DNA from: Pseudocercospora fijiensis CIRAD86
Lineage: Eukaryota; Ascomycota; Dothideomycetes; Mycosphaerellales; Mycosphaerellaceae
DNA: 64,000 nt
Direction of reading: 5' to 3'
Assembly (NCBI RefSeq): GCF_000340215.1
Contig: NW_006921534.1
Coordinates: 1,203,171 to 1,267,170 of the forward strand
Shown here: one piece after another, positions 45,400 to 56,747 of the stretch
Layout: each line of letters starts with the position of its first letter
Numbering within the stretch: the first letter of the stretch is position 1
Translations under genes and position numbers: made by a program
The notes under the pieces: model-generated
What the model was told of the DNA's origin: nothing
What the model saw: the letters and a program-made list of their open reading frames with translations, nothing else
Databases searched by the model: none

Positions 45400-48300
45400 C
45401 TTCCTAGGGAACAAATAATACTAGCTATCTAGCCTTATATAGTTCTTTAATTAAAGACTAACGATTGCAAGATATATTCCTTCCTCGACCTAGGTACTAC
45501 TTCTATCTTTATTAAAACCGCTATAGCTCGCGCTCTTAAGCTACTATTTATACCTCTTATACGATCTCGATTATTAGGTCTAGCTAATAGATAGACTACT
45601 GCTTCCCGCATTACTTATAGAACATACCTTAACCTCTATATTAATAGGCATCGCGAATAGGTTATCGCCTTTATCGCGGACGTCTAATATAATATTATCC
45701 TCGGACTACCCTAGTTCGCTCTATACTAGCTATTTCTATACTTCGCTACCGGGCGCATTACCTTTAGCTCCCTGCACTATAGATCTATATATAACGACGA
45801 ACGTCGCATCGCACAATCTTAGTCGTTAAGCTATATACTAATGCCGTCCCTTATAGCTTACGAGATCCTCGGACTACCGCTAGGCCTCTTTATCGAAGAT
45901 AAGACTATAGGACTCTTCTAAGACAACCTAGCACTACGAGATTAGTAGCAGAACCTACCTAATCCTTAGGTAGTGCTACTACCGCTACCCGCTGCCGCTA
46001 TCTAGCACGAATACTATTATCTCGAAGACCCCGAAGTCCTAGAGATCTCTACGTATACACTCGACCTTCTTACCTACCGGCTAGACACCGACGTCGTTAC
46101 ATTCTAGCTTACGCCTACGGGTACGAGTCGCGACGCTTAACTGTAGGCCTATACGGTTACAACTAAAGACTATAATAAAGCTATAGTAACGCGCGAGGAT
46201 AGAGATCTACGTAACATCCTACCCGTACGTTATTATTACCTATTAGATACCTTCTCGCGAATAGAAGCTAATACACTACCGCCGTATCGTTTAGGCGTCG
46301 ACTACGAGATTTACCTTAAGGAGGGTACCGAACTACCCTTTAAACGACCTTACCCTCTTTCCGCCCGTAAGAACGACGTTATTAAGAAATAGGTTAACGA
46401 ACAACTTTACAAGGGCATAATCCGACCTAGCTCGTCCTCTATAGCTGTACCTGTTATCGTCGTTAGGAAGCCTAGTAGCGGACTTCGGGTCTATATTAAT
46501 TATCGTAGGTTGAACGCCCTTACTATTAAGAACCGATGCCCGATTCCTCTTGTCTAAGACACCTTAAACCGTCTAAATAGAAAGAAATTCTTTACTAAGC
46601 TAGATGTTATTACTACCTTTAATCGTATCCGTATCGCATCTAGATACGAATAGAAAACAGTATTTACTACCCGCTATAGCCTTTTCGAGTGCCTTGCTAT
46701 GCTATTCGGCTTATATAATACACTATCTACCTTTTAGAGTGCAATTAACGGGGCTCTCCGTAAATACCTCGATAATTTCGCCTCTACTTACCTCGATAAC
46801 GTACTCGTATTCTCCGATACCCTAGAGCAATACGAAGAACACGTCTATAAGGTCCTAAGTCGACTTCGCGAAGCAGGCCTTTAAGTCGACATCGACAAAT
46901 GCGAGTTCTATATATAAGAGACGAAATATCTTAGCTTAATCGTTAGAAAAGATAGCATCCGAATAGACCCTATTAAGGTCTAATACATCTAGGAATAGGA
47001 GACCCTACGTAACGTTAAGGACGTTTAGTCGTTCTTAGGGTTCGCTAATTTCTACCGACGCTTTATTAAGAAGTTTAGTAAGATAGCCTCTCTACTAACG
47101 GACCTTACTCGCACCGCTAAAGATAAGGACGGAAACAGACCTAAGTTCCTCTAGATAGAGGCCTATAAAAACGCTTTCTAATATCTAAAGCGCTCGTTCC
47201 TAGAGGCACCGATACTAGCCTACTTTACGCCCGGCCTCGAGACTATCCTCGAGACGGATGCCTCCGACTTTGTTACCGCCGCTGTATTGTCCTAGCGCGG
47301 TAGTAACGGCCTACTTAGACCCGTAGCCTACTTGTCTAAGAAGATGTCCCCTACTAAGTGTAACTACGATATCTACGACAAGGAACTAATAGCTATCGTA
47401 AAGGCCTTCGAAGAATAGCGCCCTAAGCTCGCTACCGACGATTCGCCTATAGATAGCGACAGTACACCTATAAAGGTCTACTCCGATTACAAGAACCTAA
47501 AGTACTTTATGTCTACTAAGCTCCTTAACCGCAGACAAGCCCGCTAGGCCGAGTATCTCTCTTAATTCAACTTTACTATTATCTACTAACCCGGCAAATC
47601 TAATACTAAACCTAATACCCTAACGCGGAGATCGTAAGACCTCCTAGCCGAAGCTACCGACCTACGTCTATAGTATTAGTAACGAGTCGTAATCAAACCT
47701 TATTAGGTCCTTTACCTCGCCGGCGTAGAAGTTAAAAAAGAAGAGAACATCCTCGATAACATTCGCGCACTCTACGACAAACCCGCTCGCTAAGTAGTAG
47801 AGTAGCTAGCGTATAAACAACCCTCCGTACTATACTTAGTAAAGCTAAAGTATTACCGAGATAATTATAAAGCAATCGACGGATTGATCTACGTCCGCAA
47901 CCGCTATAGTACCTAGAGCCTATTTATACCTAGAGAAGACACACCCCTACGCACTCGCATTATTAAGGAATGTTACAGTTTACCGGCTGTAGGCTACCCG
48001 GGTAGAGCTAAAACATATAAGCTCGTAAGCCGCAACTTTATTTAGCCTCGTATAGCGTAGACAATCGCCCGCTTCTGCCGTAACTGTTATACCTGCCGGA
48101 CGACTTAGCACCTTTACCGTCCTACTTAATCCTTACTATACCCGATACCGACTCCTACTACTCTATAGCAAAGCATCGCTATCGATTTCGTTACGGACCT
48201 TCTAGAATCTATAAGTCTTCTCGATAATGTTACGTATACTAACATTATAACTATTATATACCGCCTTACTAAAGAACGCTACCTTATACTAGTTAAATCT

Positions 48301-49370
48301 ATAAAAGCCGAACACTACGCTCGCGTATTCCTACGGTATATCTAGAGCCGTTATAGGTAGCCGGAGGAGATTATCTCCGACCGAGGAAGACAATTTATAT
48401 TATCCTTCTAGAAGCGCCTATACGCGCTGCTCGAGTCGAAGCGAAAGCTATTATCTACGTACTATCCCTAAACCGATAGACAGTCCGAAAACACTAACAA
48501 GATTATAGAGTAGTATCTCCGCGCCTTCTACGTATACAATTAAGCCGACTAGGCAGACTAGTTGCCTTTAGCGGAATTCGCAGCTAACAATTATGTCTCC
48601 GCTACGACTAGAGTTACACTATTCTTCGCGAACATCGGACGTTACCCTTCGTTTACCGATATTAATCTTAAGTTAGAAATGCCTACGGTCCTTCCTTATA
48701 AATAGCGCCTAGATACGTAAGCCGCAGACGCGTTTGCTACTCGTATAAAGGCCGTGCATACATATATACGCTAAGAGATTGAGTAGGCCTAAGCGTTATA
48801 CGCAGACTTCGCAAATAAGAAGCGCTTCTCGCCTACCTCCTACTAAGTCGGCGAACTAGTATTTATTAATACCTGCAATTAGAACACTACCCGACTAGCG
48901 AAGAAGCTCGACTTTAAGTTTATAGGGCCCTATAAGGTTAAGGAAGTCCTACCCTATAGCGCATACCGGCTAGAACTCCCTAATACTATTAAAGTTGAGA
49001 ATATCTTTAATACTAATTAGTTATAGCCTGCCGCGACCGACCCTCTATCCGGGCAAGAAGAGCTACCGCCGCCTCCTATCGTCGTGCCGCCTTATACCTC
49101 CGATATAGCACTCGACACCTCCGACAATACCGACCTACCCGAAGGCACGAACTACGAGGTTAAAGAAGTACTAGACGTATAGGCGGAGAAGTATAAGGGC
49201 AAGGGAGCTAAGGAAAAGAATGCGAAGGGTCTAAAGCGTATATAGTATAAGGTGAAATAGAAGGGATACGCAATAGAAGAGGCAACCTTAGAGCCTAAAG
49301 AAGAAATAGTAAAGCACTTAGCCGCCTCTATTATAGACTTCTAGCATAACAACCCGAAGAGGTCTATATA
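45400..49370 (+). pseudogene. pol polyprotein (PR-RT-RH-IN-chromodomain) of the chromovirus
   Basis: Protease: F-L-D-L-G-T-T-S near 45,484. Reverse transcriptase: Y-P-L-S-A-R-K-N near 46,350, Y-R-R-L-N-A-L near 46,503, and the catalytic Y-L-D-N-V-L-V-F-S at 46,789-46,815 (YLDD with the second Asp turned to Asn). RNase H: E-T-D-A-S-D-F near 47,252 and L-S-K-K-M-S-P near 47,335. Integrase: L-P-A-V-G-(H)-P-G-R near 47,980, C-R-N-C-x-T-C near 48,078, I-D-F-V-T-D-L near 48,182, I-I-S-D-R-G-R-Q-F near 48,371, and Y-(H)-P-(Q)-T-D-R-Q-S-E near 48,460-48,490. Chromodomain: Y-K-V-K-(W)-K-G-Y near 49,243-49,270 with V-L-D upstream. Non-functional. Confidence 0.93.
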
Positions 49371-49992
49371 AGGATATACTCTACTACTGCTACCGAAGGA
49401 TTAGATCCCGAATAAATATCGTCTAGGCCCGCGTAGGCAAGCTAATAACGCTTAATAAGCTTAATAACTGCAAAGGTGCTGCTATTATACAGACAGTAAG
49501 AGGTTTTAGCGCTTTTATATCTCGAGTCGAAGTCCTTATTATTGTACCACGGGATAGCTAACGGTTAGCATACGCCTATAACGCTTCATCGTAACTACTC
49601 TAGAAGTGCCGAGTTATATCTGTAACGCGTGCTCTAGATAACCGCGTGCCTGCCTCCGAGATAACCGATATTAAGAAGGTATATACAATACGCGAAGCAT
49701 TAAACATCGCCGGCCCTTGTAATTATACTAGTAACTGCAAAGGTGCTACCGCTTTAAGAAAGTAGTAAGAGGTTGCAAGCTCTTCTAGACTATAACAGAC
49801 AAGACGGCAGCGTAGCATTGCTAATGCTTATACACTTCTAACTAGCAAGGTTAAAGCGCTCGTATCGCTATCGCTTAGGATTACTAGCGCCCGTACCGCC
49901 TCGTAGGAAGCATAATACATTGTATAGTTATAAAGCATAGACATAATAGACAAGAAGTCCTTAAGGGACTAAGGATATTAGGGAGGGGGTAG

Positions 49993-50126
49993 TGTTATAA
50001 ACATACCCTAACTTTTACGCTTCTTATCGATAAGGAAGCCGATATAGTCGTATCTCTCTTAGTATCTCTTCGTAGAACTATACGACAACTTGTCTACTAA
50101 ACCGTCTATTCGTTCCTACCGCGACA
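49993..50126 (+). repeat. Right LTR (134 bp) of the chromovirus
   Basis: Begins TGTTATAAACATACC and ends CCGCGACA, keeping the TG...CA ends that the left copy lost; GCCTC follows. Confidence 0.93.
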
Positions 50127-50131
50127 GCCTC

Positions 50132-52560
50132 GTAGTGTAATTACGCCGCTCGTACTGTCGAGAATGTTCCGTTAGTATAGTAATTATAGCGATACTATCG
50201 CCCCTAGCCCGGTCCTAGTATATCTTTTGTTTAGAGTAGTAAGCTTATATAGATGCAATTAATGCCCGAGCGGGTACCCGAGCGGCTACGCCGAATAATA
50301 GTTAAGCGGACTAATCCCCGCCGATAGTAATGCGATCGCGGCCGGGAGCGATATATAAGCTCGTTAGTATATCTAGTATATTGCTAACTATAGTAGATGT
50401 TCTATAAGCAGTTCGAAAGGGTTTCACTATAGGCTTTCGTGCTAGCCTCCGCGGTAGAGGTTATAGGACTCTAAAAATATAAGGGTTAGTTATAGACTAC
50501 TCTAAGTTTTTTATTAACGGAGGAACGTAGGTAGCTCTATAGAGAGAGGAAGTATGCGGGCCGCTATTATTATCGTTATACGGCTAGGATAGGGACATAC
50601 TTACGTCGTAAAGCCAATCCTAGATAGCGCTATCCTATTTGTGCTTCTTTGTAAGAGGTGTCTGCAATTCGCTATAAGTGTCTATATCGCGTTTCCTACC
50701 TCGTACCGTTATATAAGACTACTACTGCTTTGGGTATAGAATGTGAGACTAGTTATCATTTAGAGCTGTTATACTAGCTCGTAGTCTGCCGCTAACTTGC
50801 TCGGTATATATATTAGCGATGCGTAGTCTCTAGAATAACGGGGGCGGCTAGAATTTTAGACTGTTATCGGCAACCGGAGTAACTCCCGTAAGATAGACAA
50901 GATCCTCTCTCGTTGTTCTTACTATCCTATACCTTTTTAGTATTTTTATAGTAGACACAAAATTCGATAGCGAGAATTCGGTAGTATAGTTGCACTTTAA
51001 GAAGCTCGTAAGCTTACCGAGCTATACGTACTTATCCTTGCATCGCTCTAAGATATCGATAATCGTATATATAAGAGCTATAACGGGTTAACGTTTTATT
51101 ATTAGAGAGGCTATATCGGAACTAAGATATAACTCTATATCGGGTCGAGTTAGGGAGACGGGTTCTATACTGTCTAGCGATCGCTTCGGCTACTAACCGC
51201 GAGCAGACACTAGAGAGGGTCCGTTACGAGGACTAGAGGTAAATAGTAGGCGTCGAGAAAGTTTATCTCGTACCCTAGATATTAGGAGGTAAGTAGCTAA
51301 CGTACTGCTATAAGGAGTTAGCAAATCTTAACGAGCATTAAAGTCTTAACGAGCTGCTAAAGGTCGAGGAGGCTACAAATCTTAACGAGCATTAAAGTCT
51401 TAACGAGCATTAAAATATTAACGAGCTGCTAAACGTCGGGGAGGCTATAAATCTTAAGTAGCTAGCAAATCTTAACGAGCATCAAAGTCTTAACGAGCTC
51501 CTAAACGTCGGGGAGGCTACAAATCTTAAGCAGCTAGCAAATCTTAACGAGCATTAAAGTCTTAACGAGCATTAAAGTCTTAACGAGCTACTAAACGTCG
51601 AGGAGCTGCTAAGTCTTAAGAAGCTACTAAGTCTTAAGGAGCTACTAAGTCTTAAGGAGCTAACAAGTCTTAAGGAGCTAACAAGTCTTAAGGAGCTAAT
51701 AAGTCTTAATAAGCTAATAAGTCTTAATAAGCTAACAAGTCTTAATAAGTAGTAGAGTCTTAATAAGCTAACAAGTCTTAAGGAGCAGTAGAGTCTTAGG
51801 AGTACTCTAACTCTTAGTAGCGCTTCGACTGCTAGAGAGGAAGCTACTCTTTTCTCGACGGCCTTAGCGCCTACTCTTTTCTCGACGGCCTCGGTGCCTG
51901 CTCTTTTCTCGACGGCCTTAACGCCTACTCTTTTCTCGACGGCCTCGGTACCTGCTCTTCCTCTTTATCGGTATTAGGGCCGTACTATTCTAGGTATTCT
52001 TCTACTACCGTAGCACTAATATTCTTACAAATAGGTACGCTAAAGTTTGTACTACGTAACTAAGTAGGCTAGGAAGGTTCTAACTCTTAAGCTCGTTGCT
52101 TTAGTTCGGTAGATAGAGGTAGTGTATTACCCTATACGTCGATAGCAGGGCTAGTCTTCCGTATATTAGTAAGCGGGTATGCTAGTTCCCTAAGTGCTAC
52201 TAACCTTCTTTCCGCTAGTACGTATGCTTCCCGTCTGTAACGTACGTAACTTCGTAGTAGCTTTAGAAAGTAACTGCTTTAGAGCCTTAATATAATGTAT
52301 AGTGTCCTTAAACTAACCGGCCTTATTCTAGTCATTTCTGTGGTTTGTAACCTCGCGCTAGTTGCGTTCTAGAATTGGAACATTAAGGCTAAATAACTAT
52401 TGCTCGATGTTGGCTACTTGTTGCTTTAGGCGGTCGGCCTTTGCCCTCTAGCGCTCCTTTGTCCGTCGATTGTATATAGCTCGGTCTCCTACTATTACGA
52501 GTAGTCGTTAAGGGTTATACGTAGGGTAGTATTGAAGATCTATATATAGATAGTGTCTCC
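50132..52560 (-). pseudogene. Giant SNF2-helicase gene, copy B, N-terminal part with bZIP-like start
   Basis: From 50,132 to about 52,284 this matches 30,300-32,490 of copy A, including the 18-bp hexapeptide array (51,310-51,800) and the 9-residue repeats (51,850-51,965). Beyond 52,284 homology to copy A ends. The minus-strand N-terminus then reads N-R-R-T-K-E-R-(W)-R-A-K-A-D-R-L-K and a coil Q-Q-V-A-N-I-E-Q-(Q)-L (about 52,490-52,390), resembling a bZIP basic region plus leucine-zipper-type coil. This tip has more CA/TG than the rest, so it suffered less RIP. The exact start is unknown. Confidence 0.55.
51310..51800 (-). repeat. 18-bp coding minisatellite (hexapeptide repeats), copy B
   Basis: Units such as GAGCATTAAAGTCTTAAC and GAGCTAACAAGTCTTAAG; same family as 31,480-31,995, but with different unit order and number, and with longer 60-bp higher-order units (CTAAACGTCGGGGAGGCT...) in the right-to-left distal half. 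Confidence 0.75.
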
Positions 52561-52689
52561 CTATACTTAGCGTTTCTACTATACGGGGTTAATCGGCGGG
52601 CTACCCGACTAGGGAACTTTAATCCTATAAAGCACACATACGCTTTATTGTTCTTAGTGGAACACTATATAGAGGTGTCTGTATACTAG

Positions 52690-55140
52690 CACCTCGCTAA
52701 ATCTCGGTTTACTCGCTTTATAGAGAACCTACAAATATTAACGTTTTTATATTCCCGCTAAGACCTATAAATTTATATCCGTTTAAGGCTTAATTTTAGG
52801 CTTCTTAGAATATTTAGTACCTAGTCGCCTCTACTACTTTAGCAATATCGCTATAATAGAAGAACTAGTACCCGCTAGCGCTACTAAGGGCTATACTAAC
52901 TTTAAGGCTCTTTAAGAAACGCTATTCTTTACTAAGAAGGATATACTATTACTATATAACGATTTCCTAGAAAGTATAAAGCTAATATCTAATATATATA
53001 GTCGTAATAAGGTTACGGAGATAAAGTAGGATCGCGCTAGTAGTAGATATATATCTAAGGTATACTATCGCTATATTAAGTCGAAACGGACGGTAGCGAA
53101 TAAAAAGGAGAACTATATAGAAGATATTACTAGAGGCTATTATAAACCCGAGTTTACTACTAATAACTATTATAAGGTTAGCTTAGTAGTTAATATATAT
53201 TAAGATAGTAAGTAAGGCTCCTTTATTAATATTATTATTAAGCGAACCGATTATTACTATTAGTATATCTATATCCTCTAATAATACGATATATAGCGAT
53301 CGAACGACTATCTTAGAGAAATAGGCTAGAAGTTACTAGATTAGTCGCTATAGACTAGTCGAGTAAAGGACTTCCTTATAAATAACTATAGCGATATTAG
53401 TTATAAGTCGACTAGTTATTAAATACTATATAACCTTAGTCGCTAGTCGCGTAACTATTACTACGATAAGCGATATATTATACCTAGTAAGAGCGCTATT
53501 TCGAAGTAAATTAAAGAGGCGGAAGAACGTACGCTCGAGTATAGTTATAGATATAAAGTCTTTATTATAACTACCTTAAAAGGGCCTAAATATAGTATAG
53601 TATATACGACTAAGAAGGGTATTAAGTTACTAAAGAGATATAGCGAGTTCTTATCTTAAGACGCAATATACGGCACTAATAACGCTAGCTTCTACTTAGT
53701 TAACCTCTTTATACGAGATAAGGATAATAACTAACTACCTATTACTTATATACTCGTTAAGAGCTAGTATACTATCGTTCTTACGACTAGCTTCTAGTAC
53801 TTGTCTTCGTAGGCCGACTATAAGAAGCCTAGTAGTTAGTATCTTAAATAGACGATTATTAATAACTCTACGAGCAAATAGGCTACTTTCTAGATTAGCT
53901 TTAATAACGAGGTTACTATATTCTTATACTAGCGCTATATCGTCGAGATAATAAGGAAGAATTTTAGTATTAAACGTAGCTATAAGAAGATATAAGATAC
54001 TCTATTTAGTGCTCTATATTTTATAGAAGATAGTAAAGAGGCTCGTTAATAGATATAGCTCGTAGAAGACGTATTTACGAGCGAAGCTCGCCTTATAAGA
54101 ATAAAGGTACTATAGTAGCTAAAATATACGAGAAGCTACTATATAATTCTCTAAATTTTAGAAGCTAAAGATCTAATTAGCTATATTCTATACGAACTAG
54201 TAGGACGGTAGAACTCGGCCTCGGAGAATGCCTTAGGTACCTAGACTAACGAAGAATAGTAACGACGACGAAGAAATCGCGACGACGACGATAACGAAAG
54301 GAACGTAACGACTAGCGAACCGCGACGACTAGTAAAACGAGTAGCGAACCGCGATATATTAGGGACCTTTAGAAGTTAATATAAGAACCTAAGTAAATAA
54401 AGTCTCCTATCCTATATTAGTAAATCTTATATAATAATTATATAATATTCTTACGTATATAGTATCGCTAATCCGCTAGCGCGAGGCCTACTTAGCGTAT
54501 ACTCGGAGAAGCTCGTACCCGGAGAAGCTTAGTAGTTAGTACGGCGGATACCGTACGGGGCTATCGTACTTAGTTAATAGTAAACACTCTGCCCTACTCT
54601 AAAAAGGCACGGTTTAGTTCTACTATCTACTACTACGGTTAGTAGAGGGTGTTCTATACGTTGCTATAGACCTATTTCCTAGTAGTTAAAGTTCTACCGG
54701 CTTCTAAATAAGCGCTAGCTAGTAACCGTTATATAAAGAATTAATATAGCGCTTTTTACGGACCTTTAGAAGAGGCTACTTTATATATAACTAAAAGCGG
54801 TTTAGTACGGTAAGGAGCCCCTATTCTAGACCTTCTAGGGTATAGACTTTAGCTATAGACCTAACCTATAGACCTAACCTAAAGCTATAGAAGAAGCTAC
54901 TATAGTTACTATAACTACTACAATAGCCGTTACTATTACTAGTAAATACCTCGAGGAAGATATTAGTAATAAAGAGCGGTAGGTATAACTAGAAGGTAAA
55001 TCTATACATAAATACTAGCACTGCTAGTTAAGGCGTAGCCGACTATTTAAACTAGCGAGAATCTCTAAAAAGGAGCGCTTTAACCTCGATAGTTATCCGG
55101 AGGCTAATATTAACGTTACGAAAACTTTTTTTCTAATCGC
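52690..55140 (+). pseudogene. Coding-like RIP-saturated stretch, unidentified element
   Basis: From about 52,900 to 54,400 one plus-strand frame holds for long distances with only TAA/TAG stops: G-Y-T-N-F-K-A-L, then T-K-K-D-I-L-L-L-Y-N-D-F, later R-E-A-R-L-I/K-I-K-V. A transposase with a zinc-finger-like or DDE core is possible, but no catalytic motif could be fixed. It ends near a palindrome at 55,143-55,290 that could be one terminus of the element. Mutation load is among the heaviest in the window. Confidence 0.3.
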
Positions 55141-55142
55141 GT

Positions 55143-55290
55143 CGATTCTATCGATCCTATCGATCCTAAGCGATCCTAAGCGATCCTAAGCGATCCTAAG
55201 CGATCCTAAGCGACCGAGTCGCGACCCGACTCGCGCCTAGATCGCTTAGGATCGATAGGATCGACGCGATCGACGCGATCGATAGAATCG
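55143..55290. repeat. Long imperfect palindrome with five CGATCCTAAG units
   Basis: The left arm carries CGATTCTATCGAT, TATCGATCCTAAGCGATC and five 10-bp CGATCCTAAG units (55,161-55,210). The right arm carries GATCGCTTAGGATCGATA and ATCGATAGAATCG. The centre folds CGAGTCG with CGACTCG around 55,215-55,233. It could form a cruciform or be a transposon end. Confidence 0.8.
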
Positions 55291-55570
55291 ATATAGTAAA
55301 TTTTTATATATATAGGATCGCTCTAGGTCGCTCGTAGTCGCAGTCGTTAGTAGTGTTTATACTATTCGTATAGTGCTATATTAATACTTATCGACTCGTC
55401 GACTCGGTCGTATTAGTCGACTCGGTCTAAACTAGAATATACTAGTAGTACTATAGTTTTAAGTATATTACTATTATATTAACCGTCGTTACTATATATC
55501 GCTGTATCCTGTCTTATACGTTCTCTATAAACTATAAAATTATTCTTCGCCGCCTTAGTATTATTATCCT
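55291..55570. other. Last RIP-type sequence before the gene compartment
   Basis: TA-rich, CA/TG-poor sequence with repeated GTCGACTCGGTC-like words at 55,390-55,430. Base use changes abruptly at about 55,570-55,580 (CTATATTTCAATAGGTGGTGG). Confidence 0.6.
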
Positions 55571-56747
55571 CTATATTTCAATAGGTGGTGGTGGTTGATG
55601 CCGACTTTGAAGTTGGATCGATGGCAGGGATGTCGATCGAGAGCTCGAGCGACAAGGTTCGCGCCAGAGCAGGGATTCCGGACGCCACACAAAATCGACC
55701 ACACCAGCAACACCACCTCCCTTCATATGGAAATGTTCAATGCAATCGTGAGTGAAGGATCACGCTGATAATCATGCAGAGACAAGCGAGGGAAGCCCAC
55801 TGACACCGAAACAACACAAGCAAGTTACGCGTCTACGACACGCCAGCTTGTCTGCTAGTTCTACCCACCAGGGCGCAGGTCATGGGAAGCACGATACGCA
55901 GGCGAGAAGTTCGCACATTGACACAGCCCTCACAGACTTGAGGCATGGACATCCACACAGCACACTCGGGTCGACAATTGTCTGCTGCCATCCTTCAGCT
56001 TCTTGGCCCACCCGTTCAGGACCTCAAAGCTCATGGAAGCACTCCATGGCCCGATGGCCCAAGACGTTCCCATCACATCTCGCAACCAACCGTCGGCAAA
56101 AAGGTCGAACCTTCTAAGTCTATTAGAGGGATTGTGAAGTTTCTCGGAAGCCAAATGACTCGAGATCCGAAGCATTCGTGGTCTCTGGGAAGTCAACCGC
56201 TCGGTGATCGGCCGTAATAACAGGCTGCTGATGTACTATTCGTAAGTCAAAGATCAGTATTGGCTTCAAGTCACTTCTGCGAAACAGCGGTTCGTCGAGT
56301 GTCTTGGATGCATATTGATTGCCTGTCTGCTCTCACGCTCCGTCCGTTGATGTAGATTCTGATTCCCGTGGGTCATTTTCAATTGTCGCAGCCGATTGAA
56401 CGTAATGTGATTCGAAGGTCAGCTCTGTCCGCGTGGCATGCCGTGAAAGAATCGCACTACTCATTGGTCAGCGTAGTAGCTGACCGTCATTTAGAGCGGT
56501 GCGACGAAACCATGAGCACTTCGGCCGCACGCAGATGCGACAGAGAGGCCAGTTGTGCTTCTCCCGGTGCTGTGATGATGCCTCGCATCTGCCAAATCTG
56601 GTATTGTAGCTAACCAAAACAAATGTTCGTCTTCATACAACTCAAGTGCTTGCTTCGAATCTATGGTGTCTCTTGCTGCTGCAATATGTACACTTCAACC
56701 TCCGTTGAACTCGTGTCATGACCTACTCCTTCCCTGTGGTATCTCAT
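55571..56747. other. Intergenic, non-RIP sequence; no confident gene
   Basis: Normal dinucleotide use begins here. Overlapping ORFs of 80-120 codons on both strands (55,752-56,117 plus; 55,930-56,196 minus; 56,368-56,613 plus) show no recognisable family and no clear splice structure, so none is called. Confidence 0.5.

Larger units (their letters stand above)
42274..50126 (+). mobile_element. Ty3/Gypsy chromodomain retrotransposon (chromovirus), 7.85 kb, nested in SNF2 copy B
   Basis: Complete by structure: two 134-bp LTRs, 5-bp target duplications (GCCTC), and a purine tract GGGAGGGGGTAG directly before the right LTR. Inner order is gag with zinc knuckle, protease, reverse transcriptase, RNase H, integrase and chromodomain. 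All frames carry RIP stops. Chromodomains steer integration to marked chromatin, which fits nesting in repeats. It interrupts copy B of the giant helicase gene at the point matching about 30,260-30,300 of copy A. Confidence 0.95.

Noticed and set aside
1..55570. Starship-type giant element with a tyrosine-recombinase captain
   Set aside because: Looked for a captain gene at the ends of the SNF2/RBR region and saw none; the mobile genes identified are hAT and Ty3/Gypsy.
55752..56217. Overlapping ORFs of 88-121 codons near the compartment boundary
   Set aside because: No conserved motif, competing frames on both strands, and no splice signals that extend any of them convincingly.
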